Below are positions 23,303 through 33,659 of a stretch of 64,000 bases of DNA, piece after piece. The position numbers and the translations under genes are program-made. Location: positions 62,001 through 126,000 of the forward strand of contig JACDTU010000023.1 of NCBI GenBank assembly GCA_022376465.1, given 5' to 3'. The notes under the pieces were generated by a model, which saw nothing but the letters and a program-made list of their open reading frames with translations, did not search any database and was not told the DNA's origin. Position 1 is the stretch's first letter. Each line of letters opens with the position of its first letter. Source of the stretch: Cubamyces lactineus. Lineage: Eukaryota > Basidiomycota > Agaricomycetes > Polyporales > Polyporaceae.

Positions 23303-23374
23303 AGCAACTTGACGCAGTGGAAGCGTGCAGGGCTCATAACCCTGAAGTCCCTGGATCGAAACCAGGAGTTGCTA
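23303..23374 (+). tRNA. tRNA-iMet(CAT): Initiator tRNA-Met (CAT)
   Basis: A complete 72-nt cloverleaf: acceptor stem AGCAACT/AGTTGCT, D-stem ACGC/GCGT, anticodon stem CAGGG/CCCTG around loop CTCATAA, T-stem CCTGG/CCAGG, discriminator A. Two marks identify the eukaryotic initiator rather than the elongator: the A1:U72 first pair, and the T-loop ATCGAAA instead of TTCRA. There is no intron. The flanks contain no other gene. Confidence 0.95.
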
Positions 23375-23383
23375 ACTTTGTTA

Positions 23384-23388
23384 TTTTT
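23384..23388 (+). terminator. RNA polymerase III terminator of tRNA-iMet
   Basis: A run of five T residues ten bases after the tRNA 3' end. Confidence 0.7.
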
Positions 23389-23551
23389 CTCCTCCCCTCC
23401 AGCACCTTCCAGAGCTTTCTCACATTTGCAGTACTGTTTACTGTTTGTACGACACATATGTAGTCACATCTAGATAGGTACTCTCCATACGTGCACTCGA
23501 TCTAACTCCTTGTCTTTGGCATACTATTAAACACCGTACACCCTAGCCTAC

Positions 23552-25255
23552 TCACGCATCCTTGGATTCCTTGCCCGGCGTCCATTCGTACATCGGCAAA
23601 TCCAACAGCACAGTCCTCTTCACCCAGCCCGGTAATGCGCGGTACAACGCTGGCGGCAAAGGAAGTAGTATGGAAGTCTGCGCCCGGTACGCCTGGTAGT
23701 TGGCCCATGCCGCTGACTCGGGGCGCGCATCGCCAGCATGCGGCTCAGCCCCGTCTGTCTTGGGGTAGGACATGTTGTAGAACTTCTGGGCAGTGGGCTT
23801 CTCCGCGGTGGGCACTCCAGACCCGAACAGAAGGAGGCTGCGGCGAGGGAGGAGGGTCAGACATGAATGGATCGAGGAGCTTGAGAGGCATACATCATGG
23901 TGAAGAGCGGTGAGACGAGCGTGCCGAGCTGCGCAGAACGCGCAGAGCCACCGCCGGGTCCATGGATACTGGGTGCAATGGAAAGCGTCCAGATGCCCCA
24001 CCAACACAGGATTCTGGTGGGCCAACCACGATGTAAGACATTGTGCACCGGCATACCAGCGGGAAGGGTCGAGCAGAGAAACTTACTCGCCGAAATAGGG
24101 CGGATGGCGAGACCATGCCCACAATCCAACCTATGTTTAGTCAAGGGTAGAGTGAGAAACGTCCTGTGTCACGGGGGCGGGCGTGGGGCGTTCCGCAGTA
24201 CCGACGTACGTCGATAGGCTTATCTTTAGGAGGCTTTGATGCTTTGTGGAGATACTGCGCACGGGAGGGGTTAGCGCGGCGTCAGCTCCCGGGCACTCAA
24301 GCCAGCACGAAGGAATGGTGGGAAATACGCACCTTCTGCAAATCAGCGACGGACTCGATGGACCAGCCGATCACCCAGAGGATGATTCCGAGAATATCGC
24401 TCGCCGTGCCGAAGGCGGGTTGGCCGCGGTCGGTAACGGCAGGAGAGTTCAACACCGTGAGAGGAAGCGAGACGGTCCAGACCTGGTCGGAGGAGCTACT
24501 TCAGCTACATTGCACAATAGGACAGGGTAGTAGGTGGCTTACCCATAATATCTGGCCTGTCGGTTCACGCAATTGGAATGACGGTTGAGCATTACAGCAT
24601 TACAGAAGGCTACTACATCAACGCACCGATCCAAAATCCTGTAGTGGGGAACGTCAAGGCAAGCCCTTCTGTAGTTGTGCATGTCACGCACCTAGGAACT
24701 TGAAGAAATGAGACCTGATGTCATCGAAACGAGTATCGCTTCCTGTCTTTAGCACTCGGAAGAGCAAGAAGCCTAACGAGTCGCACCATTCAAAGACTGA
24801 ACACGATCATTCAGAACGACGACTTTCTCACCAGCGAGTCGTACGGCCCACATCATCACAAACACGCTCGTGATGACATTTCTGGCACTGAACTCTTGGC
24901 CTAGCAGGAGCGTTAGGAGGGCTGTAGTTAGACGGCCCGGATGAGCTCGACGGCATGCTATAACCGGTCGAAGGAGCCGTACCTAAGATGAAGAAGTTTG
25001 ATCCTAATGGAGGTCAATCGGGGCGGGGGCCTGAAGATAGCTGCCTGGCATAGTTTACCTCCAGTGAAGTCTGTGATTTTGTCAAACTACCATATAGTTA
25101 GATACTCGCTGCCACGACGAAAGCTGTAAACAAGAGACTACGGTGATCACCTGGAATGTCCACGCAATGGCAAATCCAAGTAGCTGGTACCCCACGGTAA
25201 CGAGTAGAGTTATCGCTAGGTAGTAACGGTCAAGAACGTTGACTGCCCCAGCCAT
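23552..25255 (-). CDS. DUF1295 / steroid 5-alpha-reductase-like membrane enzyme
   Basis: Multi-pass membrane protein of the DUF1295 family, related to steroid 5-alpha reductases and isoprenylcysteine methyltransferases. The ATG at 25255 begins MAGAVNVLDRYYLAITLLV. Exon pieces read in order give DKITDFTGGSNFFIL, QEFSARNVITSVFVMMWAVR, FLLFRVLKTGSDTRFDDIR, FFKFLGFWIGQILWVWTVSL, LPLTVLNSPAV, LWVIGWSIESVADLQK, VGLWAWSRHPPYFGE (the family signature for the cofactor-binding end), ILCWWGIW and KRTVLLDLPMYEW, then a stop at 23552. Between FKFLG and VWTV two successive micro-exons are needed: 24627..24638 (12 nt) and 24543..24556 (14 nt). The family is firm. The substrate is unknown; it is probably a lipid. 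Confidence 0.88.
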
Positions 25256-25927
25256 TGTCAGTATGACGTCCAAGAGCGTGTCTGAAGGCTTTGGTGAGGG
25301 CTGTAGACTCAGTGATTCTGCGGTATGGACGCGGTACGAGGACAAGGTGCGACACGTCTGCAGCGGACACCGTGCAGACAAGTCGTCGTTTCAACGCACA
25401 TATTTGGCAGACGGGGTCAGATCGCAGAAGACGTGGGTTGCGTTGTGACAAGATCGACGATTGGTGCAGCTGAGCATAGCATCAGATCGAGCCGGTCGTG
25501 TTGCCTCGATGCCCAGTGAGAGAGGTTGACCGAGATGGCCGGGAACTTGCAGGCGGAGGCCGCTGCTGCGGGGACTGCGGCCGGGAGCTGGCTGGAACTC
25601 TTCGGCGTGCCTCCGGTTGCCGTTTCGGCAAGGGAACACGATCGGCCACCTTCGGCCACTGCCTCCGAGGACGCGTCGCGTTGTGTTCGCATGTGATGAT
25701 TGTGGCTGAGCCTGACGTCAGGGCGTACCCCAGTCTGGAGACTCGCATGATCACCGACAATTTATGTTCCCGGCCTGTTCTACGCCATGCTCGTCTTTCT
25801 CATCTCCATCTCTTCCTCCTTCCACCACGTTCCCCGCATTCTCCTGCTTTCGGTCGACGCTCTCTACGACTCCTCCTCCGACCCGCATACACTCTAACGA
25901 TACCTTGACGACCACACCACGACCACA
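25256..25927. other. Divergent intergenic region
   Basis: These 672 bases hold the promoters of the DUF1295 gene and the alpha/beta hydrolase. Several overlapping short frames (25300-25760) are GC-driven and lack domains. Confidence 0.5.
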
Positions 25928-27887
25928 ATGCTACCCAAGAAGCGCTACGCGTATCAGGCAGACATGCCATATGCGCGTGAACCGCTCAAAACCCTCTACG
26001 TCTGCCAACGGATATTCACAACTCTCGTGATGGTCGCTTGGTGGGCTGTCTACTACTCTGTCATGCCTCGAAAATATCGCCCTCGACCCTCGTGGTCCGT
26101 CAAGTGCTGCATCTCCGTCAACTTCACGCGACGGATATACAAGGTCACAGAACTCGCCGGTGTTACTTGGGGGACTCGGGATCCAGACAAGCCGTGCGAC
26201 AACCGCAAGCTCAAGTGGACGCGCTTCGAGTGGGTCGAACCCCTTCCGAAGGAGTTGCGCACAGGCGTACTCGCGGACCCCCAGGTGCCGTTCAAACGTG
26301 TGGGTTGCTTCATATGGCCCAAGGAACGTCCAAAGAGTGAGTATCTCTATGCAGTTTAATGCCAGAATGCCACGCCTCTGCATTGAGGTTCTGCGCATGG
26401 AAACGGCTAGCCCGGTTCCTGCCTTCTCATCAGGATAGACAAGCGGAAAACCATTATCGTAGAAACGCGCTCAACTGACCTAAGACCCTACAGTCATTCC
26501 GGCTTGTACAGGTGACGCTACCTCAGGCTCGAACGACGATCTCATGGACGGCGGAGAGTTCGAGGCGGCCGCAGGCGATGTACCTGTTATCGGTATCTTC
26601 CTTCATGGGGGAGGTTACTGCCATATGTCGGCTCACGAGAAGGCGCCAACCTCACAGATACCGGAACGGTTGATGAAGGTGTGTTTGTCATGGATGGTTC
26701 GTCAGGACATCATGTATTGACTAATTTTCAGGACAAAGTCTTCACCGAAATCCATGCCGTTGAATATCGCTTACTGCAACACGCACCGTTCCCGGCTGCT
26801 GTACAGGACGCGGCGGCAGTATATGCGCATATAGTGCATCGTCATCAACGCCGTCATGCTTCGAACAAGGCGAGCTCGTCGCGTGGTGACTCTAGCACCC
26901 ATTCAGCCGACGAAACCAACAAGAAGGCCCATGAGATGATGGACTATCTTACGGCGGATAGCACGGACTATCAAGCGCAAGTACGCAATAAGAAGGAAAA
27001 CGACGCAATTCATGCGCACGTCGCGGAGGTAGCGGCGAACACCAATTGCAAGATCATTCTCATCGGAGACAGTGCTGGCGGGAACCTTGTTCTTGCTCTC
27101 GCCCGCTGGATTCGTGATGAAGGTGTCCTTCCCCCGCCTGACGGCCTCCTCTTACTTTCGCCATCTTGTGATCCTTGTAAGTTCTCCGCGAGTATCCGCA
27201 CAAGCTCTTTGCTGACAGCACGATACAGCCCATGCCTTCCCAGAGACTCCTTCGTCATACGTCCCACGCCCCCACGCCGATACCGACTATCTTGTTGATA
27301 CCCCCGAGCCTCGAGCACTTCTCCAGCGCACCTTCCTCGGCCACAACCCAGTGGAAACCATGCACAGTCCGTACGTCAGCCCAGCGTCCTCCCGCGTGCT
27401 ACGGGCGTTCTACGGTGATGCCTTCGCCGAGAGTGTAGCGGACCTCACTATCTCCCAGCTCGACGATACCACGCGCGAGTTCTTGCGCAACATGCATTCT
27501 GTGCCGGCCACTCCGATACCGGGAACGCCCGTCCTTGGCGGCAACGGGAATGGGAACGGGAAGCCTCGCATTATCACTGGGCCCCCAGAAGCGGTGGGCT
27601 ACGACCTTGAACGCAGCCCGACGTCCCTCGCGCATCCCGTCCTGGCGTCGCCTCGTGGGCTCAGCCTGTTCACCGAATTTCCGAAGACGTGCGTCGTGCT
27701 CGGCGATGCGGAGCGCCTTGAACGCGAGGTGACCCGGCTGGTGGGTGCGATGGAACGTGACGGGGTCGACGTGCACACGATCTGGGTGAAGGACGCGCCG
27801 CATGACGTGCTGATGATGGCCTGGTGGGACGAGGGAGTGAGGGACTCGGTCTGGGCGCAGGTCGAGGATTGGGTCAAGCAAGTGTAG
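25928..27887 (+). CDS. HSL-type alpha/beta hydrolase (fold-3), membrane-anchored
   Basis: Exons 25928..26336, 26494..26678, 26732..27176 and 27229..27887 sum to 1698 nt (565 aa). The N-terminus carries one likely membrane segment (residues about 30-46, VCQRIFTTLVMVAWWAVYY). Hormone-sensitive-lipase family marks follow: the oxyanion motif HGGGYCHMS, a YRLLQHAPFPAAVQD stretch (family consensus YRLAPEHPFPAA), the nucleophile elbow GDSAGGN, and a C-terminal acid/His region ending APHDVLMMAW (catalytic His). Compared with bacterial HSL esterases it has a long insert after HRHQRR and a Gly/Asn-rich stretch (GGNGNGNGK), probably a surface loop. The likely role is lipid or xenobiotic ester hydrolysis at the ER. 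The substrate is unknown. Confidence 0.88.
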
Positions 27888-28238
27888 ATGCTTATGTACG
27901 TTTTTGGTTATTCCGGAGGAATTCTGCGTTTTGAGAACACTCACATCTTCACGCTGACTGGTAGAGGGTGGATTGGATCGATACACATTCGATATATGTT
28001 TCGGACTGTTGCATTGTAGTTCGCATGCTCTTGTTCTCATTACTATATTCATTTCGCGATATGTGCTTTCTACTTTGCCCAGTACAAGTAACATGTACAG
28101 TGACAATGACGCTAGCATATCACAACACATCCAATAACTCGAACATACTGGGTCTGTGTGGTTCGTCGTCGTAGTCATGAAAATCGTTATGGTGGCCGAA
28201 GTTCAAGGCTTTCCCAGTTGTAGGTAGTACTTTCCCAC
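27888..28238. other. Intergenic region
   Basis: About 350 bases of 3' UTR and spacer between the hydrolase and the tRNA-Gly. I see nothing else. Confidence 0.55.
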
Positions 28239-28244
28239 AAAAAA
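28239..28244 (-). terminator. RNA polymerase III terminator of tRNA-Gly
   Basis: Six T residues on the minus strand, about 16 bases beyond the tRNA 3' end. Confidence 0.75.
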
Positions 28245-28259
28245 GGCGGATACCAACCA

Positions 28260-28346
28260 TGCATTAAGGGGGAATCGAACCCCCGGCGGGTCGAGCTTCA
28301 GCTCATCGCATGGCAACGACCCAGGTTACCACTACCCCATTAATGC
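28260..28346 (-). tRNA. tRNA-Gly(GCC): tRNA-Gly (GCC) with a 16-nt intron
   Basis: Cloverleaf read on the minus strand: acceptor stem GCATTAA/TTAATGC, D-arm GGGT..ACCT, anticodon stem GGTCG/CGACC with loop TT-GCC-A, T-arm GGGGG TTCGATT CCCCC, discriminator A. The anticodon stem closes only if about 16 nt (tgcgatgagctgaagc) directly after position 37 are removed, which is the canonical place for nuclear tRNA introns. The mature length is 71 nt. Identity as Gly(GCC) follows from the anticodon and the GCATT.. acceptor stem. Confidence 0.9.
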
Positions 28347-28463
28347 GGTACAAATGCAGGGCATACTGTTTAATATGTTGTGAGCGCCGATTTTTGTCAA
28401 CTTTAGCACTTGCTTGAGCTTGAGCAAGAATCTCAATGCGCGCAGCTCACTCGCGAACGTTGC

Positions 28464-28492
28464 AGACGAGACGAGACGAGACGAGACGAGAC
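28464..28492. repeat. AGACG pentanucleotide microsatellite
   Basis: Five perfect AGACG units plus AGAC. It lies between the tRNA-Gly and the 3' end of the next minus-strand gene, probably just beyond or inside that gene's 3' UTR. Confidence 0.85.
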
Positions 28493-28723
28493 ACCGAGCA
28501 GTCACATTTTATTACAAACTGCACACGCCACAGGAGAGGGAGAGAGAAGGTACAACGAACACCCAACAATAAAGTACAAATAAAATATCCTACGTTTAAG
28601 ACGGAGTCCGAGTCCGAAGGTTTCTGGTATCTCCTGAGAAGAACAGGCAGGAACTCAACAAGGGCTGAGTTCCGTGGGGCACACGATCACCGTCTTTCGT
28701 TCGTGGAGAAGACGACGTCACGT

Positions 28724-30783
28724 CTACTTCTTTCGGGGCCGCTTGCGCTTTGCGGCGTTTGCGTCCTCCTCGGCGCCGGGCTCTTCATCGTCCCGAGTGC
28801 GCTTTCGGGGCCGCAAGACACGCCTATGGACCGCCTCTGGATCGGACGGCCCCGCGCTCGGTGCTGCACCCGGCTGGCTCTGGGGTACTCCGTTGCTCGA
28901 CACGGAGGGAGCAGCAGAGGACTCTGGCATTGTCGTCGATGTGAGCATGGGCGCAGGCGCCGTCTGGCCTCTTGCCAGTCTTCGGGAACGGCGCGGGGAT
29001 GTCCTCGGTGGGACAGATGACGATGGCTCCGCGACGCTGAAAGACGGGCATGCGACAGCTTGCGAGCTGACCGATGGCTGGACTGCGGCGTCGTTGGCCT
29101 CGCGAGGGCACTCAGAGGGTTGCATCTGGACGGTGGCCGGCAGGTCGACGGAGCTGGGCGACGGAGCAGTCCTCCGTGCCACGGTGCGCCTTGGTCGGGG
29201 GAGAGGCAGAGGAGTCGAGGAAACTGCGTTGTTAGGTGGGAGCCAAGAGCGGGCACCCCGGCGGCGTGCGGTCGACGGTGAGCTGGCAGGCGCGGAAGGG
29301 CGAGGGTTAAGCCGACGACGGGTAGCGGGTCGTTCTTCGTCAGAGCTCGACGTCGTCGAGCGCTCCGCGTCACTGTCCGAGTCCCGAGTGCGCTTCCTCT
29401 GGCGAGACGACCCAGCAGCGGATGGCCCCGCGTTATGTGAGCTCTCCGATGACGTTGGCGGTGCAGGAAGGAGTGCCGGAGGAGCCAATGAAGATTCCAG
29501 CGCCGCGGAGGAAGGGCCAAGCTGAGCCAAATCAGAAGAGGAGGCCTCTTCGGATGCGTTGAGGTAGTCCTGATCTTGGTCTTGGTCACTAATGTACCCA
29601 ATGCTCTCAACGTCCGCTTCCGAGTCGGCCGCATCGTCCGCACGCGCAGGTTCCCTGACACGTTCAACAGGCTCGATGCCGCCTTGCCAGTCGTCGCTCT
29701 GTGCCCGCCACAAGCTCGTCTCCAGGATGCGCTCAAAGTGGGGCCGGAGTTCGTACAAAGTCTCGCTGGAGCCGGGGAGCGGGAAGATGTGGTTCAGCGC
29801 CTGGAAATACGGCTCGGAGCCCGCGTCGTAGCGTCCCTGAAGCCATTCGAGGACCCGGGTGACAGAAGGAGTCGCACTGCTGGGGCCATCGAGGTCCGCA
29901 AGAGTGGGAAGTGGCCCCCAAGCCTCGTTCCAGTACCCTAATACCAATATGCAGTCAGTATCCACCGGAATAAGAAAGCGTGTACAATACGTACTGTTCT
30001 CGGGTAGGGCCCGCGGATCTGCACCCCTGAGCTCGCTCGCCGGATTGAGCAACTGGGGGTCCACGCCATCGATCCAAACGGGCTCGCGACGAAGTTGGCC
30101 ACGGCGTATAATCCGCCGAGTGGCGGCAATACGCGGTTCAGGATGTTCGTGTCCGTTGATAGCACCGTTGAGACGAGATGGAAGGAGGCGGTGTAGGATA
30201 GAGCCGCTGGTCCCGGTGGACGAGGACGATCCGTGGCCAAAGTGCGAAGGCGAAGCAGCCGTCGTACGACGGGGCCGGTACGGGGCACCCGGGATCAGGC
30301 GCGGCTGGAAAGCCTCAAGCCTCCTGGTAACCGGGGCTGGCATATCCTCCTGCGATGAGGATCCCTGGGTGTCCTCATCGGCGTGGCTGGGTGTGCCGGG
30401 CGCATCGTTGCGGGAACCGTCGTCAGAAGAGGAGCCGTATCGTGTCTGATCTTCGTCCGATGTCTGAGCCTCGCCGTGGGTAGCCTCCGTGTCGTCGCTC
30501 TCAACCGCGCTGGGTCTGTGGCCGGGATGTTAGATATACTGGCACCGACAAATATCATGGATAGAGCACGCACTCCGATGCCGATGCCGAAGAGACGAAG
30601 ATGGTGGTAATGCCGGATACGAAGTTGGATACAGACCGTATGCCTCGAGTAAGAAAGCCCAAGGCTAGGAGTGGTCGGTCAGCCGCCACACTCCTTGTGG
30701 CTAAGATGCGAGGACATACCTGAGGTGGCGTTTGGGCGATTGACGAGAGAATCGTCTGAGCCTGCGCTTGATGGCGTAGGCAT
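28724..30783 (-). CDS. Disordered, probably nuclear protein of unknown function
   Basis: Exons 30783..30720, 30664..30574, 30515..29995 and 29937..28724 sum to 1890 nt (629 aa). I do not recognise the family. The N-terminus (MPTPSSAGSDDSLVNRPN) leads into a short hydrophobic stretch, GFLTRGIRSVSNFVSGITTI. An acidic Ser-rich segment follows, then a possibly folded middle with RRGQLRREPVWIDGVDPQLL, RYWNEAWGPLPTLADLDG and VTRVLEWLQGRYDAGSEPYF. The last 300 residues are low-complexity Ser/Pro/Arg with several basic clusters: QRKRTRDSD, the near-repeat RKRTRDDEE, and the end AKRKRPRKK, which looks like a nuclear localisation signal. Only the middle is likely conserved. The gene structure is well supported by splice signals; the function is unassigned. 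Confidence 0.7.
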
Positions 30784-32008
30784 GGTGGTGTTCAGTTGAA
30801 GCACTGCGTCGGCTGCGTGTGTTGCAAGGGGTGGTGGTAGTGGGTGGTAGAGAGCAAGGTGGTTGGCCACATACACGCGCTCAGACGAGGCTTAAATGTA
30901 CTGTTCCGCGCGCTTTGACTGGCACAATAGGGCGTCACCGTCGATTTGATGTCTCGGCTAAGTCGCTCGGGAATTGCCCTCTGTATATGGGTATGAAGCT
31001 GTGGCGTCACCTACGAACCAGTGGGTCACGCTGGTCGCAATGCAAAGCGCAAGAAGGCGCACTGGCTTTCACGCCTCGAGGCTTTGATGAACTGAGGCCC
31101 TGGCCGGCGGCGCGTGGCGGTCCACATCCAAGCGTGTACCCGGAACGCGTGGCGCACTCGCAGCTTGGGCCTCAAGTCGCAATCGTCCTGTCAACATGGT
31201 GCCCAATATCAGCGCCATCTTCTTCACGACGCGGAGTCCGAAGAGGGCCACTGCTTTGCTATTGTGCACCAGATCCGTCTACCTTTCTTCGAGTCACGTG
31301 CTGCTGTGCCTGGTGCTGCAGAGGTCCAAGCCATGCACTCACAAGCCGCAGCCGTCGTCGAGACTTGAGGAGTGCAACTGCCTGCGTAGGGACGCAAATG
31401 TCCAGCATCGAACGTTGAATCAACGAAGGTGGGCGATTCGAGGATCGCTCAGACTTGGCAAGTTGGTATGCGCGGTACCTAGCAACTAAGTGCAATCCGG
31501 TTAGTATGCATACGGAGTTTCCTGTAAGTCCAAGACGAGCACGAAGAATACCTGCTCACAGGAGAACGGTAACAGTGGCGCTGAATGGTACGACGGTCGA
31601 GTTGGAGCGGGTCTGAAAGTGCCCCTTCCGTGCTATATCGTATTGATGGGCGTTTGGAAGACTTAGGTCCTTTGTATCGTGGCCAAGGTTGGGCCAACAC
31701 TACAAAGCTGCAAGACGACACACCTCTCCTATTTCGGGAGTCGATAACTGGGTCTCGAGCAAGAAAGACGTAGTAGGTGCATGCTACATAGCGAGATGGA
31801 CGTTTTGTGGACACAGATACAACGCTGAACAGAGTTCTAACTGAAGTTCAACAGGCTCGGAGAGTGAAACTAGGTAAAGCCACACTTTTCGGAGTTGCAT
31901 TTCAGTCAAGCTGCCAGCCTGCTAGGATCCAAGGCAAATCCACCTTCCTTCTCAACTCCCTGGACATTGAAGCATCTCGACCAGAACACATTGCCATCGC
32001 CGACCAAC
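30784..32008. other. Divergent intergenic region
   Basis: These 1.2 kb hold the promoters of the disordered-protein gene (minus) and the CFAP20-domain gene (plus). They contain only short frames without recognisable domains. Confidence 0.5.
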
Positions 32009-33090
32009 ATGTTTTCTGCCTCTGTGCAGCCCAGTGTCGTGTCATTGTTCTCGTCTACGGGCAGTGACCCTCTCGCCCTCTTCTCCTCTCACTGCGACAC
32101 TTCGTTACCTTCAGATTCCTTCGTCTGCATCCTGAACGATTCCACTTCGGAACCCGCACCACCAGCACCACATACGCTCATCAAGGTCAAAGCTGATGAC
32201 GACGACGACGACGAGTCTCCGGACTATGCGCTTGGACAGAGCGTACTACATATCCAGTCACCTACGCTGCGGACGACTTATATCCGGTGCCCTCCCGCAG
32301 GTCCGAGCTCAGCAACTCAGTCCCGTCGTGCGCCGGAACATCTGGGCCTCAAGCATCCGTGGATGCACCTTCAAGTGCGGAACTTGCACCGCGAATGGGC
32401 GTTCGAGGTCGGCCTGGTAGACCAGTCCGGTCGCGAAGGGATTGTACGCTGCGCTACGTTCCAGGTATGTCGTTCTCGCACAGAGTGTGGATTTGTGCGC
32501 GTCGTAGAGAATAGTGCCCGCCATCCGCAATGGTCACGTTATGAATTTCCGGCAATTGCTGTATATGCTGCGACGTACATTGAGCGTGATCAACTGGTGA
32601 CTTGTCGATGTGAATGTGGCCTCTTTGACCGGGTCTGCTCTCCATGCCTCGGAGTCTGGTACGTGTATTCGCTAATCCAGGATCTGATCCTTCCTATATC
32701 CTCAGTCACACACCTGCCCTTACATGCTTCATTATCTAGAAAGAACCGAGATTGAAGCTCGGACGCAGCCCCATGTTACTCCTACCCCTCTCATTCCCTC
32801 CGCCATCGTCACATCCACTCACGTCATGGTGCACGATCGCAATTCACCTCCCATCGCTCCTGCCACACTTCTCATCCGCTGCCCTCACCCGCAACGACGA
32901 AGAGGAGGTTTCCTCGCCAGCGGGACCTAGTCAGTACCAGTATCGTACGACGCAAGTACCAAGTGGGACGTACTCGCACGTCTCGTACGTGAAGGTGTAC
33001 GCGACGTGCCGCTTGCGTAGGGTTTGGTTCAGCGAAGGAGGTCCGCAACAACGTCTGCCTTGGGAGTTCCAGCTGTACGCAGCCGAATGA
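32009..33090 (+). CDS. CFAP20 (CFA20/DUF667)-domain protein
   Basis: Exons 32009..32464 and 32740..33090 sum to 807 nt (268 aa). The first roughly 70 residues are a Ser/Pro-rich extension with an acidic run (KADDDDDDES). From about residue 95 the sequence follows the CFA20 domain: TLRTTYIRCPP, HLGLKHPWMHLQVRNL, WAFEVGLVDQSGREGIVRCA, then KEPRLKLGRSPMLLLPLSFP, SYVKVYATCRLRRVWFSEGG and the end LPWEFQLYAAE. These mirror human CFAP20 landmarks (LGIKLPF, TFEV, the HANCRIRRVYFSD-type strand, ELPAEFKLYL). CFAP20 is a ciliary doublet-microtubule inner protein, and a nuclear role has also been reported. This fungus should have no cilia, so a non-ciliary function is inferred. The 275-nt intron is long for this genome and open in frame for most of its length. 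Confidence 0.8.
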
Positions 33091-33659
33091 AAATAATACT
33101 CTTATCTTGGTCACGTCTCTGCAACGCTCAAGATTTCTGCCGCTCAGCGAGGAGATGCACGTCCTGCTCTTGCTCACATCCTCCAGGTCAAAGAGGTCTA
33201 TACGTGACGCATACACCACTGTAGTCGTCGGTCCAACGTGCGAGCATAGATGGAGCTTTTCGTCACCCATCATTCTACCACCCACAAAGTGAACACACGT
33301 AACACGATATGTCAGAATAACTGGTATTGATGGATGTTACACGACGAACGGCAGGTATAGTTTGTAATAGCAAGGGTCAAGGAGATGAATTATAACGGAG
33401 AGCATGCAAGTGAACGAGAGCATATGCGACGAGCAAAGGTCCGCCAGAGGAGCACAGTTTCAGAGAGGGTGGTATATACAACGGGGGAGCGATGAGATCG
33501 ACAACACAAGAGCGGGAGCGAGAGGAGTAGCTGAGTCGCGGAGTACACGCCAGGTCGCTAGCGCGCACTCACCGTCAGACAGTAGGACAACTTCGACAAC
33601 ACGGCGGAAGTGGAGTCGCGCGCGGACGGCTCTCCTTCCGACGCAACCGTTCGTACCAT
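33091..33659. other. Convergent intergenic region
   Basis: These 569 bases separate the CFAP20-domain gene and coiled-coil gene B at their 3' ends. I see no gene in them. Confidence 0.5.

Noticed and set aside
28674..29525. 283-codon plus-strand frame
   Set aside because: Antisense to the low-complexity tail of the minus-strand unknown gene; no independent support.
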